A DNA stretch of 13,648 bases from Haloferacaceae archaeon (GTDB lineage Archaea > Halobacteriota > Halobacteria > Halobacteriales > Haloferacaceae), in contig JAHENP010000153.1 in assembly GCA_018609965.1 (NCBI GenBank), positions 1 to 13,648 on the forward strand, read 5' to 3'. Under the pieces are notes generated by a model, which worked only from the letters and a program-made list of their open reading frames with translations, had not been told where the DNA came from and did no database searches. Of the stretch, positions 8,002 through 13,609 are shown piece by piece. The translations under genes were made by a program, and so were the position numbers. Each line of letters begins with the position of its first letter. Position 1 is the first letter of the stretch.

Positions 8002-9261
8002 TCACTCGCTGTCGTCGGCGAGCAACAGTTCGATCTTGAACACGGTGCCGCTCTCGCCGGTCGACAGAAGCGGGGTCGACTCCGTCCACTCCTCGAACCA
8101 GATCTGCCCCTCGTAGGTGGCGACGACGCTGTCGGCGAAGAACAGACTCAGCCCGTCGCCGTGGGTGAGCGCGTCCGTCGCGGAGCGGCCGAACACCACG
8201 TCCTCGTCTTGGGGCATCCCCGGCCCGTCGTCGGCGATCTGGACGACTGCGGTCCGGTCGGTCGTCTGTACGTCGACGCCGACGTGTGGCTCGTCGTCGT
8301 TGTGTTCGACCGCGTTCTCCAACACCCCCTCGAACACGACCGACAGGAGATCGTCGGCGACCACCCGGACGGGCGGCAACGATCCGAGTTCGAAGGTGGC
8401 CCGTGACGACTCCCGGACCGTCGCGACCGCCTCGGTCAACACCCTGTCGACTCTGACCGGGTCGGTGGACTCACCGTAGGCTCGTTCCAACAACGACCGG
8501 AGGTCACGAGCGCGGTTGCTCTTGCGAATCACCTGTGACAGCGTCTCGCGGGCGTCTGCCAGCGCCGCCCGCGTGACCGGGTCGTCGGTCTGGGCACGCG
8601 CCCGCTGGAGGTGGCCGTACACCACATTGAGGTCGTTCTTCAGATCGTGGCGCAACAACCGGTTCAACACCTCTGCTGCGGTCTCGTACTGGCGTTTCTG
8701 GCGGGCGTCGACGAACGCCGCGACGTACCCACACGGGGTGACGACTGGGGTGTCGCCGTCGGCCATGTCTGCCGACCGGGCGGTGTCGCTGTCCGCAGCT
8801 GTCGACCGGGCGGTGTCTGCCGACTGGGCGGTGTCTGCCGACTGGGCGGTGTCTACCGACTGTGCGGTGTCCGTCGACCGGCCAGTGTCGTTGTCTGTGG
8901 TCGAGCCAAGCCCTGCAGAAGTTCGACCGCCGTCGCCGGCCGCCTCCGCGTCCGCCGGCGGAACCGGCGCGACTGACCCCTGGCCGTGGACGGTACGACC
9001 GCCTGCCGTGCGGACCGTGATGTCGCCGTGCCACTCTCGGACCGCCACCATCGCCTCGGCGATCTCCTCGGCGGTCGTCCGTTCCGCGAGGAGTCGGGTG
9101 ACCGACGCGCCGACGAGGCTCTCGCGGTCGTACCCGGAGAAGGCCAGCGCCGCGTCGTTCACCGCCTTGATCTCGCCGGTGGTGTTCATCATGATCACCG
9201 GGACACCGACGCTTTCGAAGGCGCGTCTGTACACCGACGGCCCGAACGTCACGTGTGACAC
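8002..9261 (-). CDS. Soluble PAS-domain sensor histidine kinase
   Basis: The protein has 419 residues with no membrane segment. A PAS domain occupies about 8-98 (FESVGVPVIMMNTTGEIKAVNDAALAFSGYDRESLVGASV). It seems to be completed by GYVAAFVDARQKR at 178-190, so residues 101-172 form an insertion before the last strand. The H-box is RLLRHDLKNDLNVV with H205. The ATPase domain has an N-box at EGVLENAVEHND (N316), a G1 box at DDGPGMP (344-350) and a G2 box at HGDGLSLFF (367-375). The start is GTG at 9259-9261, with another GTG three codons later as an alternative. A TATA-like ATTTTAT on the minus strand at 9334-9340 would give a 5' leader of about 50 bases containing GGGGAG. No response regulator is adjacent. 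Confidence 0.9.
   Translation of the reverse strand: MSHVTFGPSVYRRAFESVGVPVIMMNTTGEIKAVNDAALAFSGYDRESLVGASVTRLLAERTTAEEIAEAMVAVREWHGDITVRTAGGRTVHGQGSVAPVPPADAEAAGDGGRTSAGLGSTTDNDTGRSTDTAQSVDTAQSADTAQSADTARSTAADSDTARSADMADGDTPVVTPCGYVAAFVDARQKRQYETAAEVLNRLLRHDLKNDLNVVYGHLQRARAQTDDPVTRAALADARETLSQVIRKSNRARDLRSLLERAYGESTDPVRVDRVLTEAVATVRESSRATFELGSLPPVRVVADDLLSVVFEGVLENAVEHNDDEPHVGVDVQTTDRTAVVQIADDGPGMPQDEDVVFGRSATDALTHGDGLSLFFADSVVATYEGQIWFEEWTESTPLLSTGESGTVFKIELLLADDSE
8806..8877 (-). repeat. 18-bp tandem repeat inside the PAS kinase
   Basis: Four head-to-tail 18-bp units encode S-(T/V/A)-D-T-A-(Q/R), residues 129-152, followed by diverged copies to about residue 165 (base 8767). Neighbouring units differ at only one to three bases. 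The tract is in frame, so gain or loss of a unit would only change the length of the linker in the sensor domain. Confidence 0.85.
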
Positions 9262-9330
9262 CCCCGACTCCCCGTTCCCGACGGCCGGACGACGACGGGT
9301 GTCTGTTCCACGCGGTGATTCTTCCGTCCG

Positions 9331-9342
9331 CTGATAAAATAG
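9331..9342 (-). promoter_or_regulatory. Putative promoter of the PAS kinase
   Basis: CTATTTTATCAG on the minus strand is the only AT-rich box upstream of the kinase. It lies in the 209-base gap between the kinase and the DUF3194 gene. It would place the transcript start near 9308, about 47 bases before the GTG. The rest of this gap shows no gene. Confidence 0.4.
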
Positions 9343-9470
9343 TTCGGTCTAATTACGAGATTCGATAGCTGAACCGGAATCACCGTCGCCAGGGGTCGTG
9401 AGCGTCGGCTGGGAGACACAGTCTGTGACTACCGAGAACACGCCGTCGGTCGACGAGTGGGCATCGGGAC

Positions 9471-9725
9471 TCACTCGAACAGTTCGTCGACCGCGTCGCG
9501 GGCCGCGCGTGCGGCCTCGTCGGCGACCCGTTCGGCGTCGTGGTCGGCGTCGGCGGGCGGGTTGACGTAGACATCCACGTCGAGCACGCCGTCCTCGAAC
9601 GTGACGGTCACGTCGAAGTCACGCAGCGCAGACTGTTTGTACCGGTCGAGCACCAACCCCTCGGCGGCCGCCGAGGCCGTCTCCACGACCGTCTCGGCTG
9701 TCGGCTCCGTCTCGTCCGTCGACAT
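9471..9725 (-). CDS. DUF3194 family protein
   Basis: This is an 84-residue acidic protein with a helix (ETVVETASAAAEGLVL), a beta hairpin (FDVTVTFEDGVLDVDVYVNP) and a C-terminal helix (DHDAERVADEAARAARDAVDEL). This alpha-beta-beta-alpha layout, with its position directly behind the prefoldin beta gene, matches the archaeal DUF3194 family. Its function is unknown. The ATG at 9723-9725 begins immediately after the pfdB stop (9726-9728), with no bases between, so the two are very probably translated from one message. Confidence 0.85.
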   Translation of the reverse strand: MSTDETEPTAETVVETASAAAEGLVLDRYKQSALRDFDVTVTFEDGVLDVDVYVNPPADADHDAERVADEAARAARDAVDELFE

Positions 9726-10124
9726 CTACGCGCCGCCGGCACCGGGACCGCCCGGACCGCCCGGCATGCCGCCCGCGCCGCCACCCTGCAGGAGCTGTTG
9801 GAGCTCCTCCTGGAGACTCTCGAACTGTTGTTGGACCTTCGACTCCTTCGAGTCCAACTGCTCTGCGCGACGGTCGAGCCGGTCGCGTTTTCCTTCCAGG
9901 TCCGACTTGGCCTCGTCGTACTCCGCCTCGACGAGCAGTTCGCCCGCCTCGCGGTACATCTGGGCGTCCTCGTCGATCTCTTCGAGCGCGTCCAGCGCCG
10001 TCTCGGCGTCCGTCAGCGCCGTCTCGGTCGACTCCTTCTGCTCGGAGAGGTTCTGTGCCTGCTCCTGTAGCTCCTGTAGCTCCTCGATCTTCTCTTGTGC
10101 CTCGGGCGGCAGATTACCCTGCAT
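9726..10124 (-). CDS. pfdB: Prefoldin subunit beta
   Basis: Prefoldin is a hexamer of two alpha and four beta subunits that holds unfolded proteins with coiled-coil tentacles and hands them to the thermosome. The 132-residue product has an N-terminal coiled coil ([30 protein letters not shown]), a central segment with the beta-hairpin residues [26 protein letters not shown], and a C-terminal coiled coil ([32 protein letters not shown]). A Gly/Pro-rich tail (about 113-132) ends the protein. The start at 10122-10124 gives the family's usual N-terminus; the 19 extra upstream codons are not family-like. A T-rich box on the minus strand about 26 bases upstream suggests a leaderless transcript. Confidence 0.95.
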   Translation of the reverse strand: MQGNLPPEAQEKIEELQELQEQAQNLSEQKESTETALTDAETALDALEEIDEDAQMYREAGELLVEAEYDEAKSDLEGKRDRLDRRAEQLDSKESKVQQQFESLQEELQQLLQGGGAGGMPGGPGGPGAGGA

Positions 10125-10227
10125 ACCAGAGTCGACGGGCCTCGGGGTGAAAAAGGCGTTTACTCGCCCGGCGAACGCCACTCGCCGTCTGGGCGGTCGC
10201 CGCGACGGTGATCACGCGGCGACTGAC

Positions 10228-10401
10228 TCACTCCGCGGCCGCCGAGTCGACGCTCCCGTCGCCGATTGTGACGACGGTGCGTTCACACTCCGAACACCGC
10301 CACTTCGCCTTCACGCCGATGTGGACCTCCATGCTGGCGGCCCGCCAGAACGTCGTCTCCTCGTCACACTCTGGACACTCGCGGGTCGTCTCTAGGCTCA
10401 T
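10228..10401 (-). CDS. Small zinc-ribbon protein, 57 residues
   Basis: The reading frame starts at the ATG (10399-10401), MSLETTRECPECDEETTFWRA, and ends at TGA (10228-10230). Two CPEC/CSEC knuckles (residues 9-12 and 36-39) can bind one zinc in a beta-ribbon, as in small archaeal zinc-ribbon proteins found next to prefoldin beta genes. A TATA-like TTCAAAT on the minus strand lies about 29 bases upstream. GGAGGT abuts the ATG, too close to work as a normal ribosome site for this start, so a leaderless start is more likely. The gene is in the same direction as pfdB, 103 bases upstream of it. The function is unknown; nucleic acid or protein binding is typical of such ribbons. Confidence 0.75.
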   Translation of the reverse strand: MSLETTRECPECDEETTFWRAASMEVHIGVKAKWRCSECERTVVTIGDGSVDSAAAE

Positions 10402-10543
10402 ACCTCCCCGTTGGCTCCGCGGCCGATTTGAACACGTCGGTCTCGCCGTCGTGTGGGAGGGTGGTGTGTGATCGCGGGCCGACGGGGACGGTGACTGCCG
10501 GGTGAGTAGTAGCGTAGCGGGACGAATGTACCGCGGTTGTAGT

Positions 10544-10573
10544 GACGTGTACTGACACGTACAGACGCGTCAT
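10544..10573 (+). promoter_or_regulatory. Three 10-bp direct repeats, putative antitoxin operator
   Basis: GACGTGTACT, GACACGTACA and GACGCGTCAT follow each other without spacing. They share GAC at positions 1-3 and GT at positions 6-7. They sit directly upstream of the TATA-like box at 10577-10584 and the antitoxin ATG at 10607. One repeat per helical turn is the kind of site that ribbon-helix-helix dimers bind side by side. Confidence 0.5.
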
Positions 10574-10574
10574 A

Positions 10575-10586
10575 GCAGTTATTACG
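10575..10586 (+). promoter_or_regulatory. TATA-like element of the toxin-antitoxin operon
   Basis: GCAGTTATTACG is centred about 26 bases before the ATG at 10607, which fits a leaderless transcript for the antitoxin-toxin pair. Confidence 0.5.
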
Positions 10587-10606
10587 TTCGGTGTCGAACG
10601 ACCAGT

Positions 10607-10927
10607 ATGAGCGAGTCGGGCTACGACGAGACGATTCAGTTTCGGGCCGGCGTCGAGAAGGAGGCTGCAGAGCTCCTCGACGAGATCCACCTCGGCGGCG
10701 TCAACGTGAGCGAACTCGCCCGTGTCGGGTTAGTCGAGATGCTCCGGCAGTCGCTGGACGAACGGGACGAGATCGCCGTCTACGAGCGGTACAGTCGCGA
10801 CGAGATCGACGAGGAGACAGCCCGTGTGCTCCTCGGGGAGAAGCTCGACAGGATGGAAGAAGAACGGGTGTCGTTCGAGGCAGCGACGGAACGAGACACG
10901 TCCGAGTTCGTGGCCGATGGCGAGTGA
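10607..10927 (+). CDS. Putative ribbon-helix-helix antitoxin
   Basis: The 106-residue protein starts with a possible beta strand (DETIQFRA), a helix (EKEAAELLDEIH), a turn (GGVNVSE) and a second helix (LARVGLVEMLRQSL). This order fits a ribbon-helix-helix DNA-binding domain. The rest is acidic and helical (DEETARVLLGEKLDRMEEERVSFEAATERD), as expected of an antitoxin tail that wraps the toxin. The stop overlaps the downstream PIN gene by 11 bases, a typical antitoxin-toxin arrangement. It would neutralise the toxin and repress the operon through the 10-bp repeats upstream. The antitoxin call is inferred from fold and context, not from a recognised family. Confidence 0.7.
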   Translation: MSESGYDETIQFRAGVEKEAAELLDEIHLGGVNVSELARVGLVEMLRQSLDERDEIAVYERYSRDEIDEETARVLLGEKLDRMEEERVSFEAATERDTSEFVADGE

Positions 10928-11531
10928 GGCTCGTCACCCGATACTGGCCGACACGAGCAGTCTGGTCGCTGTCGCGAACACCGGTCAGTGGGGGTTGCTG
11001 AAAGACGCAGTCCACCTCACGACCACAAACGTTTGTAAACACGAACTCCGGAATCACGTCAATTCGGCCAACTACCCGCCCGAGGGGAGTCGCGAACACT
11101 ACCTGAAACGAGGGAGTGAGCGGGTTATCGAGCATTTAGAAGCGGATTCGTCACCGTGGTCGTGTGTCACCGTCGTTCCGCGTCCACACGGAGCCGACGC
11201 GGGCGAGCAGTCGCTCGAACGGGAACTCTCCGAACACGGGTCGGCGTACCGTATCGTGACGATCCTCGACTCGGCCGCGCGGCGGTCGATTCGGAGAGTC
11301 ATCGAGGAGCACGGACACGACATCGATGTCGTCGGGCCGCCGTATCTCCTCTACGTCCTGTTGGACAACGATTTGCTCTCGAAGGCCGCGTTCTGTGAGG
11401 CGACCGTCGAAATGATCCGGACGGAGGGGTGGACCGGCTACGAGACTGTCAAGAGTGCGTGGGATGGTATCCCGGTCAACTGCGTCGAGATTCTCGACGA
11501 CGAGTACGACGACGTGTTGCCACCGCGGTGA
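10917..11531 (+). CDS. PIN-domain protein, VapC-like toxin candidate
   Basis: The 204-residue product shows the PIN nuclease pattern: D12 in ILADTSSLVAVA, E43 in VCKHELRNH, a GEQSLEREL segment with E97, and ILDSAARRSIRR with D118. The GE..L followed by LD..AR pair is the usual PIN signature. These acidic residues bind the metal used to cut RNA. The C-terminal half (PPYLLYVLLDNDLLSKAAFCEATVEMIRTEGW) is longer than in a short VapC of about 130 residues, so it may carry an extra helical part. The ATG at 10917-10919 overlaps the antitoxin end by 11 bases and gives the motif at the expected distance from the N-terminus. Probable targets are tRNA or rRNA, but this cannot be read from sequence. Confidence 0.75.
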   Translation: MASEARHPILADTSSLVAVANTGQWGLLKDAVHLTTTNVCKHELRNHVNSANYPPEGSREHYLKRGSERVIEHLEADSSPWSCVTVVPRPHGADAGEQSLERELSEHGSAYRIVTILDSAARRSIRRVIEEHGHDIDVVGPPYLLYVLLDNDLLSKAAFCEATVEMIRTEGWTGYETVKSAWDGIPVNCVEILDDEYDDVLPPR

Positions 11532-11704
11532 ATCGGCAGGTCGCGACGGTTCAGTCAGGCGGGTTCGGCTGATTGGCGCGATGTTGTCGGTGCTGGTGGA
11601 CGGTTTCCGTCGACCCCCCAGAGGTTGAGGGGTGATTGCGGGTTGACGGAGACACTAAGTGCTGGGCGGGCGCTAGCAGGCTGTACGTGCCCGATCCGGG
11701 CATG
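11532..11704 (+). other. Region upstream of the CRISPR array, possible leader
   Basis: No gene is visible here. It contains ACCCC/GGGGT arms (11613-11617 and 11629-11633), which may terminate the toxin operon. It then runs through GATTGCGGGTTGACGG to a perfect 6-bp inverted repeat, TGCCCG/CGGGCA (11688-11693 and 11697-11702), two bases before the first repeat. Since the intact repeats are on this side and the decayed one is at the far end, this is where the leader should be. I cannot confirm it by comparison. Confidence 0.35.
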
Positions 11705-12002
11705 GTTCCAGATGAACCCGTTGTGGGGTTGAAGCGACAGCAGAGACGTAGTCGCTACTGTCTCCGGTGACTGTTCCAGATGAACCCGTTGTGGGGTTGA
11801 AGCAACAACGCGACGCCGACGGACTCAGCGTCGAGGAGTTCCAGATGAACCAGTTGTGGGGTTGAAGCACTGGCTCAGCTGATTTGAGCCGCGTCGACGA
11901 CGTATTCCAGATGAACCTGTTGTGGGGTTGAAGTAGTCGCGCAGTGGACGGAGGAATAACGCATGGTCACAGTTCCAGATGGACCTGTTGCAGAGTTGAG
12001 AC
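11705..12002 (+). CRISPR. Short CRISPR array, five repeats and four spacers, no cas genes in the window
   Basis: Repeats of 31 bases lie at 11705-11735, 11773-11803, 11838-11868, 11904-11934 and 11972-12002. They start with TTCCAGATG after one base and end with GGGGTTGAAGC; inside are AACCC and GGGTT arms that can form a hairpin. This resembles the roughly 30-base haloarchaeal type I-B repeats that end in TTGAAGC. Repeats 1 and 2 are identical, 3 has one change, 4 has three, and 5 is strongly diverged (ATGGACC, TTGCAGAGTTGAGA). Spacers are 37, 34, 35 and 37 bases (11736, 11804, 11869 and 11935 onward) and differ from one another. Decay toward the right suggests the leader is on the left and transcription is on the + strand. 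Whether it is still active is unknown. Confidence 0.85.
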
Positions 12003-12024
12003 AGTCACACAGCAGTTGAACAGC

Positions 12025-13185
12025 TCAGTCGGCCGAGAGAATCACCAACTCGCTCTGCTGGCCGTAGTGAACGAACGCCACTCTGCCAGCGACAAACGCA
12101 GGCGTGTAGTAGCTCTGTGCGCCGAAGCGACGGGCGGTATCTGGGTTGAACGCACCGTTGTCGACGCCGACGAGGAACGCGCCGTGATTCTGTGACCCCG
12201 TCAGCACCTCCCCTCCAACCAGCCCAATTCCGGAGGGAAACACGGAGCTGAACGGCTCACTGAGCGTATCGACTCGCGCGCCAGTCTCGCGGTCGACCGT
12301 GACGAGTCTCCCCGTCGCCCCGGTGACGACGTGGTCGTCACCCACAGCAGGCGTCGGCCACGTCCCGTCCGCCTCCAGTCGCCACTGTCGGTCCCCAGTC
12401 TCGACTGTGAGCGCAGTGAGTCCAGTCTTTTCCGGGACGTACACCGTTCTCTCGTTGATAGCTGGCGCGGAGAAGACCCGCCCACCGTCGTACTCCCAGT
12501 TGCGCGCTCCGGTGCTCCGGTCGACCGAGACGACACCACGCCCGCGAGAGACGACGACCGTGTCGTCGGTGACTGCCGGTGCAAGGTTTGCTGTAGCGAT
12601 CCGATCCCACCGGCTCGGTGAGATGCCGTCGTCCGTCTGCCAGCGAATCGCTCCCGTGCTCGCGTCTAAGGCGACGTACGACTCGTCTGTGCCGGTGTAC
12701 ACTGTCCCGTCTGCGACGGCAGGCGCGAGCACTACCCGCCCGGGGAGCTGTCGCGTCCACTCGACGGTGCGGTCGGCGACACTCACGACGACCGCCGTGT
12801 CCGTGTCGGTCACGTAACGTGTCGTCACGACGCGGTCGTCGTCGATTGTGGGACACCGCGGCACCGTCCCGGGCAGGTCGACGTGACTACTGGGCACCGC
12901 CTCGTCGAGCGGGTAGACTGCCAGCCCTCGCTCGTCACAAGCGACGACACGGTCGCTGTCTCCCACCGGTGAGCTGTGTCGTGTGCCGGACAGTTCGACG
13001 GCTCCGTGTCGGCTGATACCCTCGGGGATCACCCCGTCTGGTGCTACCGAGCGGTGTGTCTCGTCTCGACCGATCTGCCGCCACTCCACCTCGCTCCGCG
13101 CTGGTGTCGAGTCTGTTCGGCGGGACAATGTCTGACAGCCAGCTAGGGCGGTGATCCCCCCGGCGAGGACGGCTCGACGGTGCAC
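12025..13185 (-). CDS. PQQ-like beta-propeller repeat lipoprotein
   Basis: The 386-residue product begins with HRRAVLAGGITALAGC. This has an arginine pair and a lipobox with C17 as the lipid-attachment residue, fitting a Tat-exported lipoprotein anchored outside the cell. The rest is a repeated beta-propeller of PQQ/YncE/BamB type. Clear blade motifs are YVALDASTGAIRWQTDDG (170-187), VVSVDRSTGARNWEYDGG (218-235), LTALTVETGDRQWRLEADG (256-274) and LVTVDRETGARVDTLSE (294-310). These are separated by 'APAVxDxTV' strands. No PQQ-dependent dehydrogenase active site is visible, so a binding or scaffold role is more likely than an enzyme. The start is GTG at 13183-13185, chosen because it places the lipobox correctly. 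The stop lies only 22 bases from the last CRISPR repeat. Confidence 0.88.
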   Translation of the reverse strand: MHRRAVLAGGITALAGCQTLSRRTDSTPARSEVEWRQIGRDETHRSVAPDGVIPEGISRHGAVELSGTRHSSPVGDSDRVVACDERGLAVYPLDEAVPSSHVDLPGTVPRCPTIDDDRVVTTRYVTDTDTAVVVSVADRTVEWTRQLPGRVVLAPAVADGTVYTGTDESYVALDASTGAIRWQTDDGISPSRWDRIATANLAPAVTDDTVVVSRGRGVVSVDRSTGARNWEYDGGRVFSAPAINERTVYVPEKTGLTALTVETGDRQWRLEADGTWPTPAVGDDHVVTGATGRLVTVDRETGARVDTLSEPFSSVFPSGIGLVGGEVLTGSQNHGAFLVGVDNGAFNPDTARRFGAQSYYTPAFVAGRVAFVHYGQQSELVILSAD

Positions 13186-13439
13186 GGCGGGTCGTCACTG
13201 TGTGGCAGTGAAGTTCTTTCGATAAGCCCTATTCGATCTGAAATTGTCCTCACCTGGGCAGAACCAGCAGAGCAGACTGACGAACGGATTGGACAGAGTG
13301 TACAGCACAGAACGTTCCGAACCGACTAGTTGTGTGTGATTGTCAGAACGTCGTCTCTCGGGGCTATCATCGCGTTGTATCAATCAAACCACACAGTCAC
13401 GTTAACATTCAAGTAGCTAGCCCACAACAATTGCGCCCA
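13186..13439. other. AT-richer intergenic region without a visible gene
   Basis: I see no convincing gene on either strand. A TATA-like CTTATC on the minus strand near 13221-13226 may serve the propeller gene. GAACGTTC at 13310-13317 is a perfect 8-bp palindrome. GTTAACATTC near 13401 may be a promoter element for the + strand transcript at the right edge. Confidence 0.4.
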
Positions 13440-13498
13440 GAAGCGCGGGACGCGGCCAGAAATGGCCGGGCGTGCGACAACACGCCCGACCGCGCTTC
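13440..13498 (+). repeat. Nested inverted repeat upstream of the right-edge gene
   Basis: Outer arms GAAGCGCGG (13440-13448) and CCGCGCTTC (13490-13498) are a perfect 9-bp pair. They enclose CGGGCGTG/CACGCCCG (13467-13474 and 13481-13488), a perfect 8-bp hairpin with a 6-base loop, and a small GGCC/GGCC pair (13454-13457, 13464-13467). As RNA this would be a branched structure just before the possible 31-codon ORF; as DNA it could be a protein-binding site or cruciform. Confidence 0.75.
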
Positions 13499-13513
13499 GA
13501 CAGGAGCCGAAGC

Positions 13514-13609
13514 ATGCACGCGAACACAGTCGGCGGTATTCAAATTTCCGCCACGACAGCGGCACAGACAGCCGAACAGCCAGCGGTCTCTGCGGAGGTG
13601 GCTCGATGA
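13514..13609 (+). CDS. Possible 31-residue leader-type ORF
   Basis: ATG at 13514 opens MHANTVGGIQISATTAAQTA and ends at TGA 13607-13609. AGGAG lies at 13502-13506, a good ribosome-site distance of about 7 bases. The TGA overlaps the next ATG as ATGA, the usual sign of translational coupling. The composition is Ala/Thr/Gln-rich and gives no hint of function. The frame is also open upstream without an obvious start, and an alternative + frame crosses the region, so this may be chance. Confidence 0.4.
   Translation: MHANTVGGIQISATTAAQTAEQPAVSAEVAR
13594..13600 (+). promoter_or_regulatory. Shine-Dalgarno site deciding the start at 13606
   Basis: GGAGGTG lies five bases before ATG 13606. It is complementary to the archaeal 16S rRNA 3' end and supports this ATG over the in-frame ATG at 13462. 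Confidence 0.7.

Noticed and set aside
9262..9470. Possible small gene between the PAS kinase and DUF3194
   Set aside because: Frames here are short or extend out of frame into DUF3194; only a promoter-like AT-rich stretch is supported.
10402..10606. Further small gene upstream of the antitoxin
   Set aside because: No frame with a start, ribosome site or motif; the region is explained by promoters on both sides.
11673..11870. Minus-strand frame of 65 codons over the array
   Set aside because: It reads through CRISPR repeats, which produces the repeated peptide FNPTTGSSGT-like segments; no independent gene signal.
13195..13383. Minus-strand frame of 62 codons upstream of the propeller gene
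   Set aside because: No ribosome site, no motif, and codon use unlike the neighbours; likely chance in the AT-richer gap.
13186..13513. tRNA or other RNA gene in the right-hand gap
   Set aside because: No cloverleaf arms or TTCGA-type T-loop in a workable arrangement were seen.
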